Assembly (NCBI GenBank): GCA_012295275.1
Contig: CM022672.1
Span: 16,637,166 to 16,701,165, forward strand
Length of the DNA: 64,000 nucleotides
Reading direction: 5' to 3'
Source: Chrysomallon squamiferum
Lineage: Eukaryota > Mollusca > Gastropoda > Neomphalida > Peltospiridae
Shown: positions 1 through 23,299 of the stretch, piece after piece
How the letters are laid out: each line of letters begins with the position of its first letter
Position numbering within the stretch: the stretch's first letter is position 1
Made by a program: the position numbers and the translations under genes
Notes under the pieces: model-generated
Seen by the model: the letters and a program-made list of their open reading frames with translations, nothing else
The model's database searches: none
What the model was told of the DNA's origin: nothing

Positions 1-477
1 CACTGAATTTGCGAAATACGCAGACAGTTTTAGACCGGAAAACCAAAACACAATCCTAACGAAGACAGCTAAGGGACGGTCTCGCGGTACAAAGTTAATT
101 ATAAAGTAAAACAGAAATTCAGCTGGTTTCCTATGGTTACTTTTAGAATGTCGTTTAAATCTTCTTCGTTGAAATCTTTTCAGTGTTCTGTACAAATTTA
201 CTGAAGTCTGCTTCAAGTCAGAAATATGAGTCTTCTTTATTTCAAAAGAAAGAAAGAAAGAAAGAAACAACCCCCCCAAAAAAAAAAAAAACAACAAACC
301 CCCAAAACATAATAAAAAAACAAACAAAATAAAACACAACCAACAACAACAACAACAAAAACTCACAAACAAAGCAATCCCAAACTCTATATAAAAAAAC
401 TAAATAAATAAGCTTCGAGAAACAAATTCTCGTTAAATAACACACAAACTCAGTTAAAATAGGAAGGAAAAAAAACG

Positions 478-508
<31 letters not shown>

Positions 509-1737
509 TCGGCCAGTTTTAATTTATTTTTATATATATATATATATATATTTTTTTTTTAATTTTATTTAATACTCCATGCTGTTATTTATTGGTTTGC
601 ATAAACGATCTGAACAAACAAATTAAATTCTTGGCGAGGTTTGACGTGCTCGATGAAGAAATTAAAAATGACTGTTTCCTTTCCTTTTATTTGCAGAACA
701 GAATTGAATTAAATTAAATAGCGCAAACATGGGTTGTATGTGGTCATACTTATTACTTTCAAAGACAATTTCTAAGAAATGACTATCACAGATAATTTCT
801 AAGAAATGAATAACAAAAGACACATTCTAAGAAATAAACAGTGAGGAAACAAGTATGGAAAATTGTTCAAGAATCTCAGACAGAAAGCGAAAAGTCGGTT
901 TATGTATTAAAATAAAAATATTTTTGCTATTACTACTACTGCTGTTGCTACTACTGCTACTGCTGCTACCACTGCTAGCATTATTGTTACTGCTACTACT
1001 ATAACAAATACAGCAACAACTAATAATATTATATACTTATCATCATCATCATCATCATCATTATTATTAATGTCGTCATCATCATCATCATTATTATTAC
1101 TTTCTGTTTCAATCTGGGTTACAGAAATTATGTTTCCTAAATAAAATTATACGCCAAGTTTTGGTTCGTCTGTAATCTTCAAACTACCTCTTTGATCAGC
1201 AATGTGTAATCGTTCAGAAAGTAACTTATGATTAGTATACGTTCAGGCAGGCTGTCGTGGAAGAATTTAATAATATACCTCAAAACCCTGCAGTTAAATA
1301 ATTAGCTTTTCTGAAAAAGTTTATCCGGAACTAATACGATAACATCGTCTGTTTTCAAAGGTGAATTAACGTGACTTACATTTCTTAGTAAAAAACATTT
1401 TTTTTTTTTTACTTTTATTTACTAGGATTCAGGTCTTTAACTTCAGTCACTGAAACAATTTTTATCTGCTTTAACACAGAGGGTTGAACTATGTTTCAAG
1501 AAAAGGTAGCTGAATGAAACTGAAAGAGGATGCTTTAAATGTGTAAAAGGATTTGATTGTATATATCCGCGGGGAGAAAAGGACGAGAAGCTCATTGATA
1601 GAGGGAGGCTGGACATTTTTTTTTTTTATTTGACAGAAGACAAATACATTGTTAATCTAACGCTAAATGATGTACATATAGTCAAATAATGAGAAGAAAC
1701 CTTGTTTCACCAAGAGATCTATTACATTTTCTGTTGT

Positions 1738-1741
<4 letters not shown>

Positions 1742-1792
<51 letters not shown>
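1742..1792. repeat. (GA)n microsatellite
   Basis: About 25 uninterrupted GA units. Confidence 0.95.
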
Positions 1793-1795
<3 letters not shown>

Positions 1796-3135
1796 AAACA
1801 TATTATAGGATGTGTTCCTAATATTGTTGTACTATGACATCTGAATAATTTTTTATCATTGCACCCAGCTAAAAACAATTATATATATATATATATATCT
1901 TAAAAATATATAATATATTTTTTTTAAATTTAATTATTCAGAGAAATACCATTAACAAATAAATGGTATTTCACAGGTAATAGCTAAATTTACTGATCAT
2001 GATGATTAACAAATACAAAGACGACTGGTATTTCTATAACGTCCGCTACCTAACAAACCCAAATAAGTGACAGCAACAATTTAATGAACTAACGACGCAG
2101 TAACATTCCAAATTAAAACATCTCTTCAAACAACCTCTGTTATTAACACAAGTAAAGAAAAATTAAAGAAGACACTGTTACGATATTCCATCTATCATCG
2201 TCATTCTCCCGTCAGACTGTATCTGCGGCTGCCCTCAGAGTATTTTGTTTAGCTCATAACGAGGGAACGAAGTCAAATAAATACAGATGGTACTATGAAA
2301 GAAATATCGATTATCGTTATATGATTTATCTTTTCCTAAAATCAATTAAATTTTTCTTTTATTAATTCAGAAAAAAAATTGTTGTTCTTGTCGTCGTTAC
2401 CATCATCATCATCATCATCACCATCATCATTGTTATTAATATGATTTATTTTTTACTACATAAAAATTATATTCTTGTTTGACTGAAATGCTGTTTATAT
2501 ATACATTTATATGGATGCATTTGTATAGGCCTTTCTCTGTGTAAGAATGTGTGTATATATGTGTATGTATGTATGTATTGATTAATGTACTGAACAACCG
2601 TTATATCATAAACTATTGCTCTATACAGTCTCGTTGCATTCTGTCTCATGTAAATTAACCAAAGTTTGTGTATATGTACACATAAACAACAATAAAACCC
2701 TCCACTAAATAACATTAATATGTATATACAAAAAAATAAAATAAAATAAAAATAATAATAATAATAATATAATAATAAAAATAAAGCACAAAACAAGCAA
2801 AGCCCCCCAAAAAAAAAAAAAAAACACCAAAAAAATCACAACAACAAACAAAAATAATGAAAAAAGAATGTTTAATTTTGAATTACTTATGAAAACAGTC
2901 CTTATAAAAACAGTTTTCTTTTTCTTCATTTTGTTCGTGTTCTTAGTAATCTGGATTCGTGTGTTGTTTGTTAGCTCGAGGACCTGAAAAAAATGCACTA
3001 ACAATGTTTGATGCAAAAAACCCCCATTAATTTGTGAGTAAAAAAACCTTGATGTTTTACTACTATTAAACAAAAGTAAACGAGAAAATGTTTAAAGAGT
3101 TTAAATCTTCAAGTAATTAAATTATTATATTGTAT

Positions 3136-3140
<5 letters not shown>

Positions 3141-3225
<85 letters not shown>
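3141..3225. repeat. (GA)n microsatellite
   Basis: About 42 uninterrupted GA units, one of the longest dinucleotide arrays in the window. Confidence 0.95.
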
Positions 3226-3227
<2 letters not shown>

Positions 3228-3910
3228 GATCCATTAATGTTTTTAAAGTATTACAGTAACTGACTTTGTATTATTACAACAAATACAGACCCTCAATAGG
3301 GCTCATTTCTTCACATTACTGGGATCCGCGGTATTTCTATTGATACGTGCACGCATAATTTATCGATCTTACTATTCACTTCCATTAAACTCTCATAGAA
3401 CCTGTGTTTAATTATTGCATTTCAATTTAAATTATTCCAGACCAAACGAAAAATGTTCGTGACTCTGTGCAATACAAACACCCAAATATCGATGCATTAG
3501 TCGATGCGGCGATATCAATTAAATATTTTGTCAGTATTTTTATTTTTTTTTTTTTTTTTTGAAAAAAGTCACCTGCAGAGCCGTAAGTGATTTGTGTGAA
3601 GCTGAAAGTATTATTTTACAAATAAGAACAAAAAAAAATCTTCAAACAAAAAACACCAACGAAATGCTTTTTTTTTTATCGACGCATTAAAACACATTTA
3701 ATTTGTCGTCTTAAGACCGTACAGACTGCATGCGGCTAAAACCAGGTTACACGTATTTATGTATATGCTTGTGCGTGCGTTTACGGTTCTCCATCTATCG
3801 TTGTGTGTATTTGTGTATTTGCGTTTGTCCATCTCTGTGTGTATGTGTTTTTGTGTATGTGTAATTTTGAGTTTGTGTGCATTCTTTTTTCATATAAAAT
3901 AATCAGTGTT

Positions 3911-3926
3911 CTTTGCTTATTTTCAG
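3911..3926 (+). other. Candidate 3' splice site upstream of the GPCR start
   Basis: A pyrimidine-rich tract (ctttgcttattttcag) ends in AG at 3925-3926, 21 bases before the ATG. It fits a 5'UTR intron in front of a single coding exon, a common layout for peptide GPCR genes. The upstream noncoding exon was not located. Confidence 0.5.
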
Positions 3927-3947
3927 CTACAGTCGTGAAATATAAAT

Positions 3948-5255
3948 ATGGCTGATCTAGAGAACTTTTTACACGATGAAAACGAAACTAGCCGACTGAA
4001 AGATTTGCTGATTCTCAACAATTCGCAGTATAATCCATCAATGTACAGCATAGATAAACGAATTGAAAACAGTATTTTGATCATCGCCTACTCAGTTTTG
4101 TGTATCACGTCTCTGTTTGGAAATTCTCTCGTATGCTATGTGATATTTAAAAACAAACGTTTGCACACCGCCACCAATTTCTTCATCGCCAATCTAGCTA
4201 TATCAGACCTGTTTGTAACATGCTTCAATGTTCCATTCAACATCATCAGATATTTAATGGACGAATGGTTGTTCGGGGAATTCTTTTGCAGCCTCTTTAA
4301 TTTTTCCCTGGCAGCGTCTGTCTACGTTTCCACATACACTCTCACTGTTATAGCCATCGACAGACACCGCGTGGTCATTACACCTCTTTCCTTCCGAATG
4401 TCCAAAATAAGGGCTGTGTGCATTTTAATTTTCGTTTGGATCTGTGCCATTTTACTCTCTCTGCCTTATGGGATATATCAAAAGGTGATAGATGTGAAGG
4501 TGATTGTGACTTCAGTGAGACGGTGTCGATCCGCGTACCCGGAACCCAGTGAAACATTTGAGCAGTATCTGACTATCACCACCATCATAATGCAGTACTG
4601 CATACCACTGACTTTAATTGCCTTGGCTTACGGAAGGATAGTCCTGAGACTGTGGGCTCGGACCCACGTAGGTGCAGTTACGGCACACCAGCAACTGTCG
4701 CAGCACAAGGCAAAGAAGAAGAGCATAAAACTTCTCATCACAGTCGTCGTTGTGTTCGCTCTGTGCTGGTTGCCTTTGATTTTGTATCACCTGCTCACAG
4801 ACCTGCACCCCAACGCCAAAGCGTATGTGTACAGCATCAGAATATTCTTTATCTGCCACTGGATCGCCATCAGCAGCACCTGTTACAACCCGTTCGTGTA
4901 CTGCTGGTTTAACGAGCAGTTCAGAGCGGAGGTGAAGTCCAGATTTCGCTGGTGTTTTCACTACACTCCTAAGGTGCATCCACGGACGGACACAGAAGGA
5001 TTACCCACGGACGACGTGCATCCGATCAAACGTCATAGACTGAGAAGCAGCACTCGCAGTTCCAGCCACACGGAGATGAAGCGGGAGACAACTCTGACGC
5101 CAGAAACAGAGGATTTTGGTCCAATTCAACTTTTGCTACAAAAGTTTAACGAGACTCCCGCGTTGTGTGAAAGAACACGTGCAACTAAAGAAGACGAGGT
5201 TAAAGAACTGATTCCTAAATATGAAAACGGGAAAGTGGAATTTTACGCCACGTAG
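3948..5255 (+). CDS. GPR83-like: GPR83-like class A neuropeptide GPCR
   Basis: Complete 435-residue seven-transmembrane receptor in one exon. Expected role: plasma-membrane G-protein coupling to a peptide ligand. The N-terminus carries N-glycosylation sequons at N12 and N24. TM1 has GNSLVC (58-63), TM2 has LAISD (83-87), TM3 ends in DRH (138-140) and TM6 has CWLP (273-276). TM7 has STCYNPFVYCW (310-320), an NPxxY motif. C114 and C193 should form the TM3-ECL2 disulfide. ICL3 is short and basic. The DRH in place of DRY, the YPEP stretch after C193, the KKSIKLL start of TM6 and the HWIAISSTCYNPF block match what I remember of vertebrate GPR83, more closely than NPY or PrRP receptors. The tail has Cys336 as a possible palmitoylation site and many Ser/Thr. 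The ATG is the first in frame after the upstream splice acceptor. A weak poly(A) signal (ATTAAA) lies at 5483-5488. Remaining doubt: the exact subfamily and the ligand. Confidence 0.93.
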   Translation: MADLENFLHDENETSRLKDLLILNNSQYNPSMYSIDKRIENSILIIAYSVLCITSLFGNSLVCYVIFKNKRLHTATNFFIANLAISDLFVTCFNVPFNIIRYLMDEWLFGEFFCSLFNFSLAASVYVSTYTLTVIAIDRHRVVITPLSFRMSKIRAVCILIFVWICAILLSLPYGIYQKVIDVKVIVTSVRRCRSAYPEPSETFEQYLTITTIIMQYCIPLTLIALAYGRIVLRLWARTHVGAVTAHQQLSQHKAKKKSIKLLITVVVVFALCWLPLILYHLLTDLHPNAKAYVYSIRIFFICHWIAISSTCYNPFVYCWFNEQFRAEVKSRFRWCFHYTPKVHPRTDTEGLPTDDVHPIKRHRLRSSTRSSSHTEMKRETTLTPETEDFGPIQLLLQKFNETPALCERTRATKEDEVKELIPKYENGKVEFYAT

Positions 5256-5813
5256 AGAAAATGTTTACTTTTTATTACTGAAAGGTTTAAAAGTTGAAAG
5301 CTAAATGACATCATGCTCACCAAATGTGTGAATTATATATATATATATATATATAAATTAATGCATTTAAGGAATACACCAATATTGAAGGGACTGCATT
5401 TTTGAAGGAATTACATACAAACGTTTACAAAATAGAAAAAAAAAAAGACGTATTTGTGGCGTTTATATAAAACCAAATAATAATTAAAAAAAGAGAGTTT
5501 ATATTCAGGATATTTATACGTTTATGATTATTTTTACGTTTATACGTGACAGAACGTGAAACTTGTATTGATTAGGAAAAGTCCTTCCAATCAGAAGAAC
5601 GTATAATAGTCTGTAAAACTCGTTGTTTGTCACAGTTAATAGTTTGTTTACATTTATGATGTTTTTATTATTACTGTTATTATTTTAACATATGAAATAA
5701 TTCATGTTGTATACGCGAATTTCAAATTCTTCGTGAAATGCTTAGATCAATTTTTCTCCTATTTTATTCTGACCCTTTCTATGTTGCAACTGCGCCCCTA
5801 ACACAAACACACA

Positions 5814-5815
<2 letters not shown>

Positions 5816-5859
<44 letters not shown>
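5816..5859. repeat. (TA)n microsatellite
   Basis: About 22 TA units. Confidence 0.9.
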
Positions 5860-5863
<4 letters not shown>

Positions 5864-5924
5864 TGTGTGTGACAACCGTCCATATATATTTCAATAATGA
5901 TAGTTAGGTAGAAAACTTTTTAGG

Positions 5925-5925
5925 T

Positions 5926-5956
<31 letters not shown>

Positions 5957-5957
5957 T
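5925..5957. repeat. (TTTA)n microsatellite
   Basis: About eight tetranucleotide units. Confidence 0.85.
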
Positions 5958-6515
5958 ATTTTTGTTATTTTTATTATTTTATGACACACAGAAGAAATCT
6001 GTATCATTTAATACACAATATGCATTTTCTTTCTTCTTTTTCTTTTTCATTCTTTCTTTTTGTTTATTTTCTTTAATTTACCATATTTAATTCCTTATGA
6101 TTCATCAGAATGTCTAAACAAACAAACACACGCGAAAGTTCATTTTGCACATACTTAATTGATACTTGTACAATATTATACTGTAATGTATCATATCACC
6201 AAGTATTTCGTATATTGTGTATTTTAAAATGTTTTTATTTTGTAAGAGTTTTAAAGTCGACATTCCACCCAGAAAACAGTTATTGTCTGATGTTGTTGTT
6301 TATTCGTGACTGACATGTTCATGCTAATTTGTGTATATATTTGTTATAAACATACAATACAATACTCACAGAAATACAGATATACATACAAACATAAATA
6401 CATACATATATACCAGTATGCATGAATACATAGAGATAGACAGACAGAGGGTAGACATAGTTTCATAGCAAATACAGTACGTCTATTAAAATGCATAAAT
6501 ATGTACGATTACATT

Positions 6516-6517
6516 CA

Positions 6518-6582
<65 letters not shown>
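6516..6582. repeat. (TA)n microsatellite
   Basis: Long TA array with one interruption (tac). Confidence 0.9.
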
Positions 6583-6586
<4 letters not shown>

Positions 6587-7361
6587 AAACATACAATAAT
6601 ATAGTAACGATAACAGAAATGACTAGAAAACAGTTGCAACAACGACAAAAGCAATATCATAAACGTATGATTATCGTTTATTTGATAAAAATAAAAATAA
6701 TGACAATGATGATAAACATTACGACTACGACTACGACGAAGATGATAATGTCGAACACCGCTTTTTACTTTCAGTTCAATTTTGCGGTATTAACCGTTAA
6801 ATTATACTCTGACATCGAAGCCGCCAAATGTCTGATTCAACTTGCACGCCTTCAGACCAAGCACCGGATAATCTCTTTGATTTTGCAGTTTTGAGATTTC
6901 TGTCTCCGGGATCTATCTCGTTTCTTACAGGCAATTTTTTTCTCTCCAATGCCACTTACTTAGCACATATTTCCGTTAATCAGTAAACATGATAAACCTT
7001 CTTATTTCTTTTCGCAGATTCCGCTTAGCTGCAATTATTCATGGATCTGACAAGATCAGTTGTTTACGATAGACGACACTTCCACTGGTGAGGTTAGAAA
7101 AATGATCCTTTGTGATTAAAATTAATTAAATTAATACATTTTTTCCCCCCAATTCTTTGAACATTTTAATAATAAAATTGGCTTTAGAAATGTCGATGTT
7201 AAATCCAGTTACGGAAATTTCGTTTTTAAATGGTACCATCCATTAAAATATTAAGATAAGCTTACTTTTGTTGCGTTTTTTTATTTATTTTTTCTCATTG
7301 CATTAGTTTGTTTTGTAAACAGAACATATCATCATCAGACGCTCAGATTCATACGCAAGCC

Positions 7362-7386
7362 ACACACACACACACACACACACACA
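7362..7386. repeat. (CA)n microsatellite
   Basis: About 12 CA units. Confidence 0.9.
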
Positions 7387-10109
7387 TACGCATATATACG
7401 AATACACACAAAATATACATGTAGACACACACAAACCTAAACGAATATGGTCATAAGTTAATGGTTTTGTATTCCATGTTAATTAATTTCGTTGGTTGTT
7501 CACTAAACTACATATCAAATAAAGAATATGTAAATAAATTGAAAATGTTTTATGTGCCTTGTTTTGTTTTGTTTTATTGTTGTTTTTTTTTAATTTAGTA
7601 GCTAATGGCTATTTCAATATTTTTCAGAACTAATTGAAAAATATTTAGAAAAAAACATGTTGTAATTAAGGTTAAAACAAAACCAACAAAACAAAATAAT
7701 AATAATAATGATGATGATGGTGATTATTATTATTATACCGATGATGATAATAATAATGACGATGATAATAACTCCATAATCATACTAAAAATAAAATAAC
7801 AAATATTATTCTTCGGAAAAATGACATAAGCTCACTAACCCCCCCACAAAAAACCCCCCCCCAAACCCCCCCCCAGAAAAAACTGGTAATAAATATCGAA
7901 CGTTATAATAACAATTCGAGTGAAAACCCTTCAGTTTTTGAGGTGTCTCGAGAAGCTGTTTTATAAATAGTCGACGTCTTTAAACGTCTGTGAGTCAAGA
8001 CTACTTTTCTTTCTGCCGCTCTTTCAACTCTTATCGTCTTGTTACTGGTTCTCCTAAACACAGATGTTTTTGTCACAGTTTAGTGTTTATCGGTGTGAAA
8101 TAATTATGCTTTTTCTGACTGCTGCTGTCCATTAGAGTTATTATTGCCCAGATTTCTATTGTCAGACGAGGTCTAAATATGATGTTGCATCACGTATTAC
8201 TTCCAGGGCTTCAGAAAACATATAAAACGTAAAAAAAAGGTATACGCCTTCATTTGGTTGTACTTTTTAAGATTACGTGGATTTCATCATAAAAATAAAA
8301 TATGTGTATATATATATGTCTGTTTTAAAAACTGGATATAGTTTTTGCAAGTCTAATCCTGGCCTTGGCGCCTAACTTCCGGAAATACGTCATATTTCAT
8401 AGACTGCATCAAAATGTCTAAGGTCTTTCTTTCTAAAACGATCAATAGTTGATTTAAGAAACGTTTTGAAAAGCAATATTACATGCAAGATTAGATAAGG
8501 ACAATAAATAAAAGTTATAATAATATTATTAACAACAACAACAACAACACAACAACAATAATAATAACAACAATAAGAACAAAAATAACAACAGTAATAA
8601 TAATAATAAAAAACAAAATGCCACTACTATTACTATTGCTACTACAACAGTAGCGGTGAATAAATACATAAAATTAATTTTAAAAAAATAAAAACGGTAC
8701 ACTGAGGATTACCAATGATTACTTCCACACACATACATATATATACAAGCGCACCCATACATACACCCAAAGACACATACATAATTACACACACCCACAC
8801 CCTTCCATACACAAATAACCATACTGAGAAAAAAAGAGTAAAAACATGCATTTACACTATCAGTAACAGTCCTTTTATATAGATATAGTGGTAATAACGT
8901 ATAGGTCATGACGAGTTTATCTTTAGAGTTGATCAAGTCACCCTTCAAGCTTGGTGGCAGCCCTGACAGATATTTAATTATCTTTACTTCATCTTAATTA
9001 TAAATGATTAAGGTTACAGTGCTTCGTTCATTCACGTCCACAAAGTGTCTTGTAACAAATACAAAACTTCTGAAAGGAGGTCGTTAAGCTTTAACGGAAT
9101 TTGTGGTCAAAAACCTCTGAAAACGATGTTAGAAAGTGTTGAATGTTTGTGTAATAATGCATTATTTTTATATGATAGATTATTGTCAAACATATAGATT
9201 TTTGTGTAATAATGATGTACGATGGAAACAAACAGATTCTGCGGATCAATTAGAAGAAGAGGATTCTGTATAGGTATTTCTCTTTGGAAAAGACATGGAG
9301 TGCCTTTTATAAACATGTCGTGGAATACATAGAGGGAAGGAGACAAACGGAGACACAAATAAGGAACCACTCATGTCTGACAGCTAACAACTGAGCTGAT
9401 ACTTAGAAACTGATTAAGTCATGTGTTTGCTAACGGAAAAATATTTTAAATAGCGAAATAAAAATAAAAATAAACGTTATAATGAAGATATCATGTAAAC
9501 GTTTTCTTTTTCTGTGAATATATTTAAGCAGAAAATTGTAACTTAGAGATTAGAAAGTCTTGATTGGTTGGTTGATAAACACTTTTCAGAGTTCATATTT
9601 CCGATTTCTAATTCCAGCCAGTGCTCCACGAATGGTGTAAGGTAAATCTGGTATCTGCTTTCCTATGCATGTGTAGATACATATAATAACATTTCTTGCT
9701 GATAACTGAAAAGAATAGCCCTTCTACTGGTGAAAACGGGTTTCCCATGTCCTATCGTTATCATTTTTGAAATCTAGCGTACTGTTAATATTAAAATGTA
9801 CTGACAGTAACTTATGGATTCATTCAGAGAATCACGTATATAAATCTGTTTATATACACTGCATAGAAATTGTATCACAAAGCTTAAAACGAACTTGACA
9901 ATGTTAATATATAAACAGGCATGTTCTTAAATGAGTTTATATGTTAACTGCTCTCGTTTCAGCAATACAAATGTTAATTTAAAATTTAAAATTACAATCA
10001 ACTTTTTAAAACAGATATTATATTCTATTCTGCACTGTTTTAATGATATTGCTATTTATTATTTAATTTTTAATTGATTTGTTTTTAATTAATGTTCGTT
10101 TCTTTAGGC

Positions 10110-10235
10110 AATGCATGTATGTATGTATGTATGTGTGTGCGCGTGCGCATGTATGTGTGTATGCATGTTTGTATGTGTATGTGTGTGTGTGTGTGCGTGC
10201 GCATGTATGTATGTATGTATGCATGCTAGCACGTT
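10110..10235. repeat. (GTAT)n/(GTGC) compound array
   Basis: Imperfect tetranucleotide array mixing GTAT, GTGT and GCGC units. The Cys/Met/Tyr/Val-rich open frames over it are translations of the repeat. Confidence 0.85.
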
Positions 10236-12018
10236 TCTATATATCTGTCTGTTTATCTGCTTATCTACCACCATTCTAAAACATGAAATGTGAAGAGGAA
10301 GAAAGAGGCTCTAATTTGTGGTTTTCTTTTTTTCTCACCTTTTCAAGTCAGCAAAGCCTAACAGTATGGTAAATAAATAAACAAAGACCCCCCACAAAAA
10401 AAAAATTCAACAACAAATAAATAAATAAATGGATAGATAGATAAATAAATAAATACATACGTAATATTATATACATATATACAGATATACACACACACAC
10501 ACACACATACATACATATATAACATAAATATAAATAAGTAGATAGACAAATAAAAATACGACCAATTAAATGAATGAATGAATAAATAAATAAATTAACA
10601 AATAAATGAAGACAGACAGGCAGACCGAAACGAACGAAAAGAAACTCTACAGTTACTACTATTATGTAGACAGGAAAACTATTATACAAGTTTCACACAC
10701 ACACAAACAAGAACAAATAAAAATAAGTAGACTTTTTATGTCCGCCCGGGATTTCGTTTAATCGTTACCATTTTGGTTCCAGCCGTCTACGTTATTTTAT
10801 TAACGATATGTATTGACTCGCTAATGGCTCCAATTGCCGTATCTGGACACAGTGTTTTGATCAGCTGTCATTTGTAGAATCAAACACATTTATTTGGCTC
10901 GCTCTGATGATTGACGTTATTGATTTCGTGTTTCTCTCATCGATTCGGTGCTTTTAGCAATTCCCTGTTTCCAAAACCATGTTTATGTATCGGTGAATTT
11001 AAAGGTTCACACGGGAGCTGGAGTGACGTTTTTATTACGTGAGAATTCATCAGGCAGTGACGTTTTAAACACACAAGTTTAAACCTTTGATTTATTATTT
11101 ATTCCTATCGATGTTTTTAATGTTATCGATGTTGTTATCGATATTTTTATCGATGTTTTTAATTTTAATTTTAATTCTAATTGATTATTATTATTATTTT
11201 TTTAATGTTTCTAATATACATAATAAAAAACTGAAGGTATCCTATTATTCAAAATTACAACTTCAGGTTTAATAACAACAGCAGCAGCAACAACAACAGT
11301 AATAATAATATGCTAATAATGACAATCAAAGTAATAACACTACCATCACAAGCTCACAGCCATTACTCAGAACAACAACACTAACACTAATAATAAAAAT
11401 AATACAGACAAACACAAAGATAGACGGACATATGTGGAGAAAGACAGAAAGACAGATTGTTAGATAAACAGATAGATAAGAAGACAGATATATAAAGTTC
11501 ACGAAAGAAAACCAGAAATAATAATATAAAGCATGTAACAACAACACAAATAGTCATATTATCAATGTCAAAAAAACCAACAAAAAAACCCAAACAAATT
11601 AAAATTATAACGTTGTAACAATAAATCGTAAGGACAAAATTAAATAAATCCCAAATCTTTTAGCACATTCCATTTTTGTATATTTATTATTAATTTAAAC
11701 AAATCAACAGAACGGAACAAAGACGTATTTTACGTACACATGTTTTTAACTTGTAGACTGTTATCAAAATTCATTCTCAAATCTACAAAGGTGATAAGCA
11801 AACTACTGTTATCTACAGTTTTTCAGCATCTGGCATGTCGCGAGAAATTTCCCATTTGTTTTATCTGGTATTAAATATTTTTATACATTCTGAACTGATA
11901 TCATAGCTCCACCTAGGCAGAGATATTCACGGTTTTCATGTCATGAATTTGAAAGTTTAAATTAAATATAATTTTTCAAAACAGCGCTCATTTCCTGTAG
12001 CTATCTCGACGACAAACC

Positions 12019-23224
<11,206 letters not shown>

Positions 23225-23275
23225 CTGCAGTGATTACGTTTTTGTTAGAAGCACTGCATCCATTAAAACATGAGA

Positions 23276-23281
23276 AATAAA
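23276..23281 (+). terminator. Poly(A) signal AATAAA of the ShKT gene
   Basis: Canonical hexamer 52 bases after the stop codon. Confidence 0.7.
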
Positions 23282-23299
23282 ATGATTTTGGATATGTTA

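Larger units (their letters stand above)
1..3900. other. Intergenic region, low complexity, no gene seen
   Basis: No open frame here has a recognisable domain or splice logic. The stretch holds A-rich and (GAAA)n sequence at 241-510, degenerate CTA/CAT triplet repeats at 925-1100, two (GA)n arrays, short TA runs, an A/C-rich block near 2800-2860 and GT-rich sequence at 3760-3880 just before the GPCR gene. The hydrophobic predicted peptides on the minus strand are translations of A-rich repeats. Confidence 0.7.
5256..12000. other. Intergenic region between the GPCR and ShKT genes
   Basis: Mostly AT-rich with (TA)n, (TTTA)n and (CA)n arrays, a C-rich stretch at 7839-7875, CAA/AAT triplets at 8530-8640 and GTAT-type repeats at 10110-10235. 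The block at 10740-11065 is less repetitive and contains three TGACGT half-sites; it could be regulatory but nothing proves it. The frame at 6619-6894 is open but unlike any family I know. No gene is supported. Confidence 0.6.

Noticed and set aside
4614-4979. Open frames opposite and in another frame of the GPCR
   Set aside because: They are shadows of the receptor coding sequence.
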